DNA of 64,000 nt from an uncultured Alphaproteobacteria bacterium (GCA_943787225.1 CALSLP010000002.1:186001-250000); one strand, 5' to 3'; shown: positions 26,359-36,991, counted from the first letter of the stretch. Numbers and translations are program-made. The notes: generated by a model not told the origin, from the letters alone.

Positions 26359-27672
26359 CTAAGTCCCCATAAGGCTGGGTAGATATAACGCTACCCCAGG
26401 TGCAATAACGAGAAGACAGATCAAAATAAAATCACAGAACAAGTATGGTGCCGCCGCCATCGCGACCTCACCCAACGTTGTCCCTTTCACCATTCCTAAC
26501 ATGATAAATAACAGCAATCCGAAGGGCGGTGTCGTCGCACTCATTTCAAGAGACATAAGAACAATCAGCGAGAACCAGATCGGGTCATAACCGAGCGAGA
26601 TAGCCAATGGATAAAAGATCGGCACGGTGATCAGCATCATCGAAACCTGATCCATAAACATGCCCAGCATAATCAGCACCAGGAACATACAGGTCAGGAT
26701 CAGTAACGGCGCAACCTCAAAGCCTGTTGCCCAGGAAACCAGGCCGCGGCTCGCACCCGACATCGACAGAAGCTGACTAAACACCGTTGAGTTCATCAAG
26801 ATGAAGAACACCATACCGGCAACGCGAATCGTGCCCTGCAACGACGTCCTGAAGGCATCCCAGGTTAGGACCCGTCGAGCAAGAGCCAAAATAACAACCC
26901 CGACCACGCCGAATGACGCCGACTCAGACGGCGTCGCCCAACCAAGAACAATAAAGCCGATGACCATAAAGACCACCAACCCCATCGGTAGGATATTGAC
27001 GCAGAGCTGATAAACCTTTTCGCGCCAGGTTGAGGGCTCAACTTCGTAACTTGGCGCTGATTCCGGGTTCTTCCATAGCAGGAAGGTAATCATCAGAGCA
27101 TAGAGTATTGCCAATAAAATGCCGGGTAGCAGCCCGGCGATCAGCAAGCGCCCAACATCGACCTGAGCGATACTTGCCAGAAGGACACCCAGCGAAGAGG
27201 GTGGAATGATCATCGCCAAGCCACCGGTGCCAAGGATCGGCCCCATGGACATCTTTCTACTGTAACCGCGGCGGGTCATTTCAGGGACGAGAAGTGACCC
27301 CAGCATCGCCGTGTTGGCCATGGTCGACCCCGTGAGAGTCGAAAACAGCGAGCCCCCGATAACCGTCAGGTAGCAAAGTCGGCCGGGGATTTTACCCAGC
27401 ATTTTGTCCAGGGCATCGAAGACCCTGATTGCCAGCCCCGTATGGAAGAACAGCGACCCCATCAGAATAAACATCGGGATCGGCGACAGCGTAAAGGACG
27501 TGATCAGGTTTGTTGCATTATCCGCGATCTGCGGCAAAACCGGCCAGCCACCCGAAAACACAAAGATGCCGATCACATTTGTGATCATAAACGTGAAAGC
27601 AACAGGGAAGCCCAGCGCCATCCCCGCAACGACACAGCCTAATAGAAGGCCTCCAGATTCATACCATTCCAT
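26359..27672 (-). CDS. dctM: TRAP transporter large permease, DctM type (second system)
   Basis: Start at ATG 27672 (MEWYESGGLLLGC), matching the first DctM (MEWYWALATLIG); the upstream extension to 27744 overlaps dctQ and has no similarity. 437 residues, same length as the DctM at 12597 and visibly alike throughout (GSLFSTLTGSTMANTAMLG, GPILGTGGLAMIIPPSSLG). Last gene of the operon dctP-dctP-dctQ-dctM. Substrate unknown, but it lies between the enamidase and molybdenum-hydroxylase gene groups. Confidence 0.93.
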   Translation of the reverse strand: MEWYESGGLLLGCVVAGMALGFPVAFTFMITNVIGIFVFSGGWPVLPQIADNATNLITSFTLSPIPMFILMGSLFFHTGLAIRVFDALDKMLGKIPGRLCYLTVIGGSLFSTLTGSTMANTAMLGSLLVPEMTRRGYSRKMSMGPILGTGGLAMIIPPSSLGVLLASIAQVDVGRLLIAGLLPGILLAILYALMITFLLWKNPESAPSYEVEPSTWREKVYQLCVNILPMGLVVFMVIGFIVLGWATPSESASFGVVGVVILALARRVLTWDAFRTSLQGTIRVAGMVFFILMNSTVFSQLLSMSGASRGLVSWATGFEVAPLLILTCMFLVLIMLGMFMDQVSMMLITVPIFYPLAISLGYDPIWFSLIVLMSLEMSATTPPFGLLLFIMLGMVKGTTLGEVAMAAAPYLFCDFILICLLVIAPGVALYLPSLMGT

Positions 27673-27674
27673 GA

Positions 27675-28193
27675 CTAGACGCCGTCCTTTACTTCGCCCA
27701 GATCGTACGAGTAGTAGGACCGAAGACCCGCGAGATACATACAAAACTCAAGTGCAATGAGGAAAAAACATAATGGTAACGGCAGGAATTGCAGCCAGTA
27801 TGGCATATCAATACCGCGCACATCGAGCTCACCACCGACCCAGTAATCCGCGAAAATCCCCCAGCACAGCCATGCAAAGAGGAAAGAGACCGCTGCGCAA
27901 ACAAAGTAGATAGTTTTAGCGAGCGCCAGCCGGAGAGAATCCGGCAAAATTGCCACTAAAGCTTCAATGACGACGTGTCCACGCTCGCGGACAAGCCACG
28001 GAGCGGAACACATCGCCATGAAGAGAAGCGCATACTCAACGACCGATGACGTAAAGAGCGGTGGACGAAAGCCAAAAGTCCGGATCGACACATCAATCGT
28101 AATCATCAGGAACATGCAGGGGATAAGAGCACAGGCAAACCATGACAGTGCCGTACTCGTCTTCCCGAGCATCGTATCAAAAGTCTTTAACAA
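27675..28193 (-). CDS. dctQ: TRAP transporter small permease, DctQ type (second system)
   Basis: A 172-residue four-helix membrane protein, with SWFACALIPCMFLMITIDVSIRTFG at the N terminus and a MPYWLQFLPLPLCFFLIALEF helix near the end. Two bases separate its stop from the dctM ATG. Similar in layout to the DctQ at 13910 (VDVLMRITG versus IDVSIRTFG). Confidence 0.88.
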   Translation of the reverse strand: MLKTFDTMLGKTSTALSWFACALIPCMFLMITIDVSIRTFGFRPPLFTSSVVEYALLFMAMCSAPWLVRERGHVVIEALVAILPDSLRLALAKTIYFVCAAVSFLFAWLCWGIFADYWVGGELDVRGIDMPYWLQFLPLPLCFFLIALEFCMYLAGLRSYYSYDLGEVKDGV

Positions 28194-28228
28194 AGGACTT
28201 TCCTTTTATCGTTGGTATGCAGACCGGT

Positions 28229-29269
28229 TTACTGTTTGAGACGCGTGTCGCCCAGATCCATCTGGCGATCAGGCTTGCCAGGCGTATACAGGAGCGGCTT
28301 AAGCTGATCGTGGTACTTTGACCGCGTCTTCAGCTCTTTCCAGATTTCAGTATGAGCAATATCCAGATATTTCTGGGCTGCTTTACCCGTCAACTGAACA
28401 TCGATGATGCCCTGTTTCTTGACCAGGACTTCTTCTGCAAGACGTTCTGCTTCAACGAATTTAACCGACGTGTTTTCATACTCAAGAGCGACTTTTTCAA
28501 GAAAGGTTTTCTCTTTCTTGGTCAATTTCCCCCAAGAGGCGAGATTAACCGTTACCACCTGGTTCGTTTGATAGAAGTTCGGCTGTACCCGATACTTGAT
28601 GACGGGACCAAGACCGATTGCCATCACTGAGCTGTCGGTCATGCCGAAGCCCTGCACCGTACCACGTTGCATGGCAGTAATGATTTCGCTCGATTTGATG
28701 TTAATGGTCGTGGCACCAAGGGCCCGGAACAACGGACGATACGTACCAGTTGCCCGCATCTTAACACCCTTAAGGTCAGGCAAACCGTCTTTGTCCATCT
28801 TGGGCTTGATGCCTAAGAACATATTGTAGGACGTCATATTTTCGCCCCAGGCGAGAAGATGAGCACCCGCCTTTTCGGCATAGATTTTCTGCAGCAATGC
28901 GAAACCACCATTAGCACGAAGCGCACGGGGGCCTTTATTGGCAGCCAGAAGACCATAGCCTTCAGGAACTGTACCTATGTAATACGCGGTTGGCGCGCTA
29001 AGAACGTCGAACTGACCACGCTTGAGAGCCGAAGCAGCCTTACGTGGCGGCACAACTTCCTGACCACCAAGATATTTCATCTGCACATTGCCCTTGCCGC
29101 CAGCATTAACTGCGCCAACAAAGGTCTTGAGGTAGGATTTGGCTAGAATATTTGTTTGCTGCAGGGCCGTAACCGTTGTGAGGGTTGTCTCGGCGACTAC
29201 AGGTGAGGTTGAGATCACGGCTGCTGCAGCTACAGCAATCGCGCCCATCCCAGTTTTTACGGAAATCAT
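28229..29269 (-). CDS. dctP: TRAP transporter substrate-binding protein, DctP paralogue 1
   Basis: A 346-residue periplasmic protein with signal peptide (cleavage near VVA-ET), GGGAG ahead of the ATG. Core segments KMRATGTYRPLFRALGATTINIKSSE and EVVPPRKAASALKRGQFD place it in the DctP fold. It is a close paralogue of the next gene upstream (29522), with identical long stretches, and sits directly before dctQ. A terminator separates the two paralogues, so levels may differ. Both lack similarity to the amino-acid receptor of the liv system. Confidence 0.88.
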   Translation of the reverse strand: MISVKTGMGAIAVAAAAVISTSPVVAETTLTTVTALQQTNILAKSYLKTFVGAVNAGGKGNVQMKYLGGQEVVPPRKAASALKRGQFDVLSAPTAYYIGTVPEGYGLLAANKGPRALRANGGFALLQKIYAEKAGAHLLAWGENMTSYNMFLGIKPKMDKDGLPDLKGVKMRATGTYRPLFRALGATTINIKSSEIITAMQRGTVQGFGMTDSSVMAIGLGPVIKYRVQPNFYQTNQVVTVNLASWGKLTKKEKTFLEKVALEYENTSVKFVEAERLAEEVLVKKQGIIDVQLTGKAAQKYLDIAHTEIWKELKTRSKYHDQLKPLLYTPGKPDRQMDLGDTRLKQ

Positions 29270-29442
29270 CTTCTACTCCCTAGAGTTAATTCATTCATGA
29301 CTAAAAACAAAACAATCGGCAAAAATTAATCTCGCCTTTTAAAATTTGTTATTCATCCGTCGGCATACTGAACGGACTCTTTTTTGTTGTCAAACACGCT
29401 CTATTGCAACGATACGGCAAGATTGCCAAGTCGAAATATATC

Positions 29443-29481
29443 CCAAAAAAAACGGCGCCAACCCAGGGGGCCGACGCCGTT
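29443..29481 (-). terminator. Terminator between the two dctP paralogues
   Basis: Minus strand: AACGGCG ... CGCCGTT stem with an additional inner GGCC-rich part, followed by eight T (29452-29445). It lies about 40 bases after the stop of the upstream dctP and well before the next dctP, so it should reduce read-through into dctP-dctQM. Confidence 0.8.
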
Positions 29482-29521
29482 CTTCTAATCAACAGTTCTC
29501 GTTATCGAGACTAATTAGACT

Positions 29522-30562
29522 TTAGCGTTTCTGGTCAAGCATACGGCCCATTTCAACCTGACGGACGGCCTGACCAGGCTTGTAGAGAAGCGGTTTCAGC
29601 TGATCGTGATACTTCGACCGCTTTTTCAGCTCTTTCCAGATCTCGCCATGGGCGATGTCGAGATATTTCTGTGCAGCCGCACCCTTCAGCACAACGTCTT
29701 TAATGCCAGCTTTTTTCAGCTGCAGTTCTTCAGCGCGCCGGCTCTTTTCAACAAACTTCACAGAAGCGGTCTCATAGATGATCGCCTGCGCATTGAGGAA
29801 ATCCTTCTGCTTCTTGGTCAGCTTCGCCCAGCTCGCTGGGTTAACCGTCAGCACCTGGTTGGTCTGATAGAAGTTCGGCATAACACGATATTTGGTAACC
29901 GCATCAAGACCGATCGCAATAACCGACACATCTGTGAAGCCATACCCATGAACCGTTCCGCGCTGAACAGCCGTAATCACTTCTGAAGACTTGATGTTAA
30001 TCGTCGTCGCCCCAAGAGCCCGGAATAACGGACGATACGTGCCGGTTGCCCGCATCTTATAACCGGTCAAATCCGGAACACCGTCTTTACCCAGCGTAGG
30101 CTTCTTGTGAAGGTACATGTGATAGGACGTCATGCTCTCGCCCCATGCCAGCAGGTGGGCACCGGCCTTTTCGTTGTAAATCTTTTTCAGCAGCTCAAAA
30201 CCACCATTTTTCCGGAGAACCTTGGGGCCTTGATTTGATGCCAGGATGCCATACCCTTCGGGAACAGTGCCGATGTAATAAGCCGTTGGGCAGCTCAACA
30301 TATCAAACTGGCCACGTTTAAGGGCAGCCGCAGCCTTACGGGGCGGCACAACTTCCTGACCACCGACATATTTGATCTGAACAATTCCTTTCCCCGCGGC
30401 ATTCACCGGCCCAAGGAAAGTTTTGATAAAGCTTTGCGCAATGATATTGGTTGGCTGAAGTCCGGTAACAGCCTTCAACGTTGTTTCCATGGCGATTGAC
30501 GACGTGCTCGCCAAGGCCATCGTCGCTGCAGCGGCAGCGATTCCTGAATTAATAAATTTCAT
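29522..30562 (-). CDS. dctP: TRAP transporter substrate-binding protein, DctP paralogue 2
   Basis: Start at ATG 30562 (GGGAGAAA upstream), 346 residues, same length as paralogue 1. Signal peptide with a hydrophobic stretch at about 8-24. Shares GGQEVVPPRKAAAALKRGQFD, VPEGYGILASNQGPK, KMRATGTYRPLFRALGATT and the C-terminal KYLDIAHGEIWKELKKRSK with its neighbour. Differences cluster in the 110-125 and 180-215 regions (for example DVSVIAIGLDAVTKY), which could change ligand choice or simply reflect drift. First gene of the TRAP operon, followed by its own terminator. Confidence 0.88.
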   Translation of the reverse strand: MKFINSGIAAAAATMALASTSSIAMETTLKAVTGLQPTNIIAQSFIKTFLGPVNAAGKGIVQIKYVGGQEVVPPRKAAAALKRGQFDMLSCPTAYYIGTVPEGYGILASNQGPKVLRKNGGFELLKKIYNEKAGAHLLAWGESMTSYHMYLHKKPTLGKDGVPDLTGYKMRATGTYRPLFRALGATTINIKSSEVITAVQRGTVHGYGFTDVSVIAIGLDAVTKYRVMPNFYQTNQVLTVNPASWAKLTKKQKDFLNAQAIIYETASVKFVEKSRRAEELQLKKAGIKDVVLKGAAAQKYLDIAHGEIWKELKKRSKYHDQLKPLLYKPGQAVRQVEMGRMLDQKR

Positions 30563-30686
30563 AAGTTTCTCCCTATACATCGTTTACATTCAGCGGCGCA
30601 AAAAACCGCAGGATTTGTTTAAACTCCAAATGCGGCGAAATACTGGCGGGGCTGCGACATTATGTCAATTATGTGACACCCCAAAA

Positions 30687-32465
30687 TTAAAAGGTTTCCT
30701 TCTCATCCCAACCATCCTCGGCATCACGCACCGAGGTTTCTGGAACCAAACCTTTTTGCTGCCGCTGTAACGTACGAGCCCCGTTCTCCAGATAATCACC
30801 CGCCGCAGCGCGCGTCGCGGCATCAGCCCAGTCCTGCGTCCAATCACCCAACGAATAGCCAAACCAGGGCGGTGTTGGGCGGACGGAGGGCAGGCCTAGC
30901 TTGTTCCAAAGCTTGAGACCGCGCTCCATATATTCCTGAGTTGGCAGTGCGACCGGCGGCATATCACTTTTCATCGTCGCGTCGATCAACAGGGTGGAGT
31001 CTTCCTCGCCGGTGTGTTCGCGCTTCGGACCATGTCCCTGACCGCGATGCGCCAACGTCAAAACATCATCAACCGGGTTAAGGCGGTAGGCGATTGCCCA
31101 AAGCAACGCATCCGCATTGTCCGGATCAATATCTTCATTCACCGCAATGCAGACTTTGCTGCAATCGCCCTTGAAGAAAGCTGACCCATAAAGCGCGCGC
31201 CAGATCTCTGTTTTTGGTGTCTCTCTCTCAACCGTAATAATGGTTACCCGCAACAACCCTGTCAGAGGTTCATGCAGCGAGACCTTCTTAATACCCTTAA
31301 TCCCCAGCCCATCACGAAGATGAGCCAGGAACAGCGGTTCATACGCCACCCGCTTGATGACACTCGATTCAGACGGTGCCGCCTGACTTATATAAGAGGT
31401 GAGGACGGCATCTTTACGATGGGTGATCGCGGTCACCTGCATCGGCATGTTGAATTCTTCGAGCGCAACATGGCCATGGCTCTCGCCGAACGGACCCTCT
31501 GGCTCAACCATTTCGGTGTCGATGATCCCCTCGATGACCAACTCGGCTTCTGCCGGCACCATCAGATCAACTGTCCGCGCCTTGACCATATTGATCGGCG
31601 CGCCAGCAAGACCACCGGCCACACCAACCTCGTCCCTATCAAGCGGTAGTTTCTGCGGCCCCATAAAAGCTACGACCGGGGGACAGCCCAGGACAATGGC
31701 CACCGGCATTTTCTTGTCGCCACGCGCCTGATGCTTTTTATAATGTGCATAGCCACCAGCACCGCCAACCCGGGTCGCCATGCGAACGACCATACGATCA
31801 GGGGCTTTCAACGCGGCCCGGTAGGTCCCCATATTCTGGACACCTGTTTCCGGATCACAGGTAACAACGTTCGTCGAGGTCAGTGTCGGGGCGGCATCAA
31901 AACCAGGCGTCGAAACAGGGATCGGCAGTGAATCGATGCCATTCCCTTCTCCAAGTAGAGCCTCGCCCTCAATGATCACTTCATGACAGGGCGCATCTTC
32001 TACAACGACCGGGTCTATTGGATTGTTAATCGCCGCATCCCATTTTGCGCCGATCTCATCCACCGGCGCCTGCATACCGACACTATATATGTCCTGATTT
32101 GCAGCCAGCGCACCGACCACGATCGGCAGGTCGTATTTGCGCCCTTTGGCGTTAACGACATTCGTAAACAGGAACGCCTTGCGCTCGCTTTCCTTGAGCC
32201 CCCCGACGAATTGCCACCGCACCAGCGCGTGCATTTCGGCATCTTTATCGACCGGTTCATCGACTGTAATTAGAAGACCAGCCTCATCGAGGGCTTTTAT
32301 GTGGTCATGAAGATCGCGATAGTCTCGTTTGGGCTCGTCATTTTCAGGTACTCTTATGGCAAATATTCCAATTAACTTGCCATACCATACGGCAGCGTAT
32401 TGACAACCCCCTAGCCGCTCCATATCCATGCAGACAATGCATTCAAAGTGACTAGAAAGACCCAT
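30687..32465 (-). CDS. UbiD-family prFMN-dependent decarboxylase
   Basis: A 592-residue UbiD-type enzyme. Such enzymes use prenylated FMN to (de)carboxylate aromatic, heteroaromatic or unsaturated acids. Seen: TSTNVVTCDPETGVQNMGTYR (197-215) with the prFMN/metal-binding region, HYKKHQARGDKKMPVAIVLG, and EGPFGE (323-328), which carries the two glutamates of the catalytic E-R-E set. The family-like part starts at about residue 40 (PENDEPKRDYRDLHDHI); upstream starts are ATG 32465, 32429 or 32423 and none has a clear ribosome site, so the true N terminus is uncertain. Divergent from the Mo-hydroxylase genes, overlapping by two bases if 32465 is used. No ubiX is in the window. Confidence 0.85.
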   Translation of the reverse strand: MGLSSHFECIVCMDMERLGGCQYAAVWYGKLIGIFAIRVPENDEPKRDYRDLHDHIKALDEAGLLITVDEPVDKDAEMHALVRWQFVGGLKESERKAFLFTNVVNAKGRKYDLPIVVGALAANQDIYSVGMQAPVDEIGAKWDAAINNPIDPVVVEDAPCHEVIIEGEALLGEGNGIDSLPIPVSTPGFDAAPTLTSTNVVTCDPETGVQNMGTYRAALKAPDRMVVRMATRVGGAGGYAHYKKHQARGDKKMPVAIVLGCPPVVAFMGPQKLPLDRDEVGVAGGLAGAPINMVKARTVDLMVPAEAELVIEGIIDTEMVEPEGPFGESHGHVALEEFNMPMQVTAITHRKDAVLTSYISQAAPSESSVIKRVAYEPLFLAHLRDGLGIKGIKKVSLHEPLTGLLRVTIITVERETPKTEIWRALYGSAFFKGDCSKVCIAVNEDIDPDNADALLWAIAYRLNPVDDVLTLAHRGQGHGPKREHTGEEDSTLLIDATMKSDMPPVALPTQEYMERGLKLWNKLGLPSVRPTPPWFGYSLGDWTQDWADAATRAAAGDYLENGARTLQRQQKGLVPETSVRDAEDGWDEKETF

Positions 32466-33347
32466 GAAAGCAGCCAGCTTCGACTATGTCCGCGTTGCCT
32501 CAATTGATGAGGCGTGCCAGGCCCTCACCGATGGCGGCGAGGATGCCCGCATTATCGCCGGCGGACAGACCATGATCCCCTTAATGGCCATGCGTCTTGC
32601 CCGACCTTCTCTATTGATCGACATCAATGATGTAAGTGAACTCGCGGGAATCTCCGTTGACGGCGATCACCTCGTTATTAGAGCCGGGCACACGGCAGGC
32701 CGATACCCTCGCCTCCGAAACCGTAAAAACGCGGCTCCCGCTACTCGCCGATGCGCTGTCGCATGTCGGTCACACCCAGACACGCAATCGCGGCACCGTT
32801 GGCGGCAGCCTCGTTAATGCCGACCCTTCCGCCGAGATCCCGTTAATCGCGCAAACACTCGACGCAACGATTGTCGCGCAGAGCGTCCGGGGGCAACGGA
32901 CTATCGAGGCGAGTGACTTCTTCGAATCCGCGATGGCAACAACCCTGGCGCCGGATGAGTGCCTTGTTGAAGCGCGCTTCCCAATCTGGCCGTCGGAAAA
33001 TACCGGGTTTGGATTTCACGAAGTCAGCATCCGTGACAGCGACTTTGCGTTGGCCGCCGCAGCAACACAAATGACTTTGGACGGCAACGGGAATTGTCAA
33101 AAACTGTCAGTCGCAATTTGTGGCGCGTCACCTGCACCGCTACGACTGACTAGCGTCGAACAAGCTCTGGCTGGCAGCGAGTCTCAATGACGAAGCGATC
33201 AAAGCAGCCTGCGCCAATATTGATGACTTAATCGACCCTCAATCTGACGTCCACGCTGACGCCGCCTATCGTGGACGCGTCGCAAAAGTTCTGGCAGCGC
33301 GCGCCATTAGCGACGCGCGAGACCGTGCAAAAGGCATCCTGGCATGA
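32464..33347 (+). pseudogene. Molybdenum hydroxylase FAD subunit (CoxM-like), two frameshifts
   Basis: FAD-binding medium subunit of a three-part xanthine dehydrogenase/CO dehydrogenase-family enzyme. Frame one gives IIAGGQTMIPLMAMRLARPSLLIDINDV (FAD site) to about 32690; frame two gives TRQADTLASETV and TRNRGTVGGSLVNADPSAEIP to about 33182; frame three gives the C-terminal LNDEAIKAACANIDDL ... and stops at TGA 33345-33347, overlapping the next ATG. Joined, it has normal length (about 290 residues). Two small indels disable it as written; as all three pieces keep good family sequence, they are recent or are read errors. Confidence 0.85.
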
Positions 33348-33826
33348 GTGAACACAAAATAACCCTCACGGTTAATGGTCGCGAAATGTCAGGTCACGCT
33401 GAAGCGCGGCTGACGCTGGTTGATTTTCTACGCGACGTGTTAGGACAGACCGGTACGCATATCGGCTGCGAACATGGCGTCTGCGGCGCCTGCTCCGTGG
33501 TTATGGACGGCAAACCGGTGCGGTCCTGTTTGATGTTCGCCGTTATGGCAGATGGCCACGACATTACCACCGTTGAAGGTCTCGAAGGTCCTGCAGGCGA
33601 GTTGAGCCCGTTGCAGGATGCGTTCTGGGAAAACCACGCAATGCAGTGCGGCTATTGCACGCCCGGCATGTTGATTGCGACGCATGCATTATTGCAGGAG
33701 AACCCTGACCCCAACGAAGCGGAAATTCGCGAAGCGATTGGCGGTAATCTCTGCCGCTGCACCGGCTATCAACAGATTGTTGAAGCCGTCCAAATGGCCG
33801 CTAAAAAATTGCAGGAGGCGTCATAA
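33344..33826 (+). CDS. Molybdenum hydroxylase 2Fe-2S subunit (CoxS-like)
   Basis: A 160-residue electron-transfer subunit with two [2Fe-2S] clusters: plant-type C42, C47, C50 and C62 (GCEHGVCGAC...RSC) and the second cluster C102, C105, C137 and C139 (QCGYCTPGM, CRCTGYQ). Intact, overlapping the FAD gene stop and the Mo-subunit start by a few bases, the usual translational coupling. Passes electrons from the Mo centre to FAD. Confidence 0.95.
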   Translation: MSEHKITLTVNGREMSGHAEARLTLVDFLRDVLGQTGTHIGCEHGVCGACSVVMDGKPVRSCLMFAVMADGHDITTVEGLEGPAGELSPLQDAFWENHAMQCGYCTPGMLIATHALLQENPDPNEAEIREAIGGNLCRCTGYQQIVEAVQMAAKKLQEAS

Positions 33827-36224
33827 TGGCCGACACCACTGCAGCCAAAGAATATCGTTATATTACCAAGAAGCGCCGTGTTACCGAGGACCGCCGCTTT
33901 ATAACCGGGCGCGGCAATTTCGCCGCCGACTATAATTTCCCCGGCATGTTGCATGTCGCGATGGTCACCAGCCCGTATGCTTGTGCTGAAATTAAAGGCA
34001 TCAATGCCGAGGCCGCCCTCGCTTTACCCGGCGTCCGCTATGTCCTGACCGGTGCTGAGCTGTTCGACAACATCAACCCATTATTGTCCGGCCTTGATCT
34101 ACCCAACGTTAAACGCATTCCGCTGGCGCATGAGCGCGCCCGTTATGCCGGTGAATGGGTCGCTGCGGTCGTCGCCGAAACCCGCCACATCGCCGAAGAC
34201 GCCGTAGAGCTGGTGGAGGTTGATTACAATCCGATTGATTTTGTCATCGACCCGGAAGAAGCGATGCAGCCAGAAGCACCGCTGGTCCATCCGCAACATG
34301 GCAGCAACATTCTGTGCGACAAGACCTGGGTTTGGGGCGATGTCGATGGTGACTTTGCCAGCGCGCCGCATAACCTTTCTTTCCGGGCGAAGTGGAGCCG
34401 CAATTCAACAGTGCCGATCGAGACATTTGTTGTCACCGCCAAATGGGATGAAGGCAAAGAACTGCTCGACGTCTGGGCCTCGATTCAGATGCCGAAATAT
34501 CCCGAGCAGATCGCCCGCGCGCTGAGCCTGCCGGTGAATGCCATTAACGTTCATTTCGATGTCGATGTCGGCGGCTCCTACGGTCTTAAACGCGGCATTC
34601 GGCAAACCGTCATCGTCAGCTATCTGACCCGCAAGCTGCGTGCGCCAGTCCGGTTCAACGAAGATCGTCTGGAGAATATGTCTGGCGGCGAAATGCATGG
34701 CCCCGACCGTATCTTCGATATGGAAGTCGCCTTCGATGACGAAGGCATCATGCATTCACTAAAGATCAAAGGCCACCGACGACGCCGGGTGTTATCCCGG
34801 TCGCGCACCGCTGCAGCTCGGCAAACCGGTCAGCGCCATCGTCGGCCCTTACCGGATCAAGAGCGCGTCCTACAACGCCATCTCGGTGACAACAAACAAG
34901 ACCAGTCAGGAAGCCGTCCGCGGCTTTGGCCAGGCACCAACCAATTTTGCCATCGAGGCTATGGTCGACAAGGTCGCGCGCAAGCTGGGAATGGATCGCG
35001 ACGAAGTACGCCGCCGCAACATGATCCGCGCTGACGAATTCCCCTATCGAATTCCGTCGGGATCAGAATATGACAGTGGCGATTACCATACCGTCCTCGA
35101 CAAGCTGCAAACCTCTGCTGGCTGGCAGGAACTCCTGGCCAAGCGCGACGCGATCAGGGCTGAAGGCAAACTTGCCGGTCTCGGCATCTCAACCTGCCTC
35201 GAACCATCGGGCGGCAACTCCTCGTTCGAGCCGTTCTTTAATCCTAAGAACGACACGACGACCTGGATGGAATCCTGCCTGATCAAGGTCGACATGCTGG
35301 GATCGATCACCGCCTTAATGGGAACCTCAACATCGGGCCAGGGCCACGAATCATTGCTGTCCGTCGTGATTGGTGAAGTCCTCGAACGCGACCCGGACAC
35401 ATTCGTGGCGTGCATGCAGAATCGCTTGGCGCCTGCCGTCCAACAGCCCTGTTGGCAGCCGTATGGCAATTATGCTTGGCGGTGCCGCAGCAGGTGCCGC
35501 AGAGAAAATCAAGAAACAGCTTCTCGAAATCGCCGCCCATAATTTCCAGCTGCCGGTCGACCGGCTGATTTATGACGGCGGTGATATCTCGGTTGACGGC
35601 GACCCAGACAAAGTCATGAACTGGAACCTGCTGATCGATATTGCCCACCGGCAATATCACAAAATGCCTCTAGGATCAGAACCCGGACTGCAAGCACAGC
35701 ATACCTGGGAAGTACCCACCGGCGGCGCATTGCCCGCCGAAGACGGCACGGTTCAGATGTATCCCTGCTACGCCTTTGAGGCTCATATTCCGCTGATCAC
35801 CATCGACCCAGACACCGGTCAGGTTGAGATTCTGGATTATCATATGGGTCACGATTGCGGGACGGTTCTCAACCCCGACGTCGTGCGTGGCATGAGTCTC
35901 GGCGGTATAGCCCACGGCATCGGCGCTGCATTGTACGAAAAATTCGAATACGACGAGGGCGGCCAGCATTTATCAGGCTCCTTTATGGATTACCTGCTGC
36001 CGTCTTCACACGAGATCCCGCATGTCGAGATGATCAAACATTACACCCCGTCTCCCCTGACCACTTTTGGACAGAAGGGATCGGGTGAATCCGGTTATCT
36101 CGGCGCACCTGCCGCCATAGCGAGCGCTGTGAATGATGCGCTGGCGCCCCTTGGGAAATCTATCGACACCCTGCCGATGCGGGTTCGTGATATTGAGGCC
36201 CTGTTGAACGGGCAAACTGAATAG
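33826..36224 (+). pseudogene. Molybdenum hydroxylase large subunit (molybdopterin-binding), frameshifted
   Basis: Catalytic subunit of the same enzyme, about 800 residues when repaired. Frame one (to about 34770) contains RRFITGRGNFAADY, VGGSYGLKRG and the substrate-channel region; frame two (to about 35430) contains SVTTNKTSQEAVRGFGQAPTNF and MGTSTSGQGHES; frame three holds SNSPVGSRMAIMLGGAA and, near the end, GQKGSGESGYLGAP, whose glutamate is the conserved general base. VGGSYG replaces the more common VGGGFG. These enzymes hydroxylate N-heterocycles, aldehydes, CO or furoyl-CoA; the CoxL AYRCSFR loop is not present, so it is not form I CO dehydrogenase. Substrate unknown. Confidence 0.85.
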
Positions 36225-36258
36225 ACAACACCGTCAAACACATCTTGGGAGAAAAGAC

Positions 36259-36982
36259 ATGAGCGATGAGCTGCTGATTAAACAGAATGGACGAATTCTC
36301 GAAGCGAGATTCAATCGGGAAGACGGCGCCTGTTCCGACGCGATGGCTGCCGAACTTTCAGCAGCGATGCTTTCCGCGCATGAGACATCCGATATGGTTT
36401 TGCTGCGTAGTGCCGGACCAGATTTCTGCACCGGGCGCGCCCGTAACGCTGATGCTGGCAAGCCTGACCCGGAAGCCTATAGCCGCCGCGCTGAATATGA
36501 CTCGATCTTCAATTGCTATAAGGCAATCCGCAATGCGCAGGTGCCAATTGTCGGCGTCATTGAAGGCCGCTGCATGGGATTTGGCACAGCTGTTGCCGCA
36601 CTTGTGCGACGTGTCCTTCGCCAGCAGCACGGCAACATTCAATATCCCGGAGATCGCCCACAACGTCATGCCAACTATGGTGATGTCGGCGCTCTATGAC
36701 CGCATCAACCGCAACGCCATCATGTGGATGACCTATACAACACAGTTCATCGATGCAGACCGCGCGCTGAACTATGGCTTCATCAGCCAGGTTGTCGATG
36801 CGGACAAGCTCGATGCCGAGGTCGACCAGTTCTGCGAGACCCTTCTCAGCCGGCCACGCCCTGCCATTCTGGGGCTCAAAGAATATCTCCACGTCGCCCC
36901 GAAGATGGACGAGCTTGGTGCCATTGATTACGCTCGCGCCCTGCATTCCATGGTCAATACTGCGGCCGACATGAAAAAATAG
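36259..36982 (+). pseudogene. Enoyl-CoA hydratase/isomerase-family protein, frameshifted
   Basis: GGGAG upstream of ATG 36259. Frame one: VLLRSAGPDFCTGRA (oxyanion-hole loop region), IRNAQVPIVGVIEGRCMGFGTAVAAL up to about 36600; frame two continues CDVSFASSTATFNIPEIAHNVMPTM to TAG 36980-36982. Joined it is about 240 residues with the crotonase fold; the catalytic glutamate of FNIPE is at the usual place. One indel near 36600 splits it. It lies between the Mo-hydroxylase large subunit (34 bases) and the ACMSD-like gene (9 bases), so all belong to one transcript. Confidence 0.85.
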
Positions 36983-36991
36983 AGGTCTGTC

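Noticed and set aside
33826..36224. Form I CO dehydrogenase large subunit
   Set aside because: The diagnostic AYRCSFR loop is absent; only membership in the wider Mo-hydroxylase family is supported.
32464..36982. Programmed frameshifting as an explanation for split genes
   Set aside because: No slippery heptamers with a following stem were seen at the breaks and several unrelated genes are hit more than once, which fits errors or decay better.
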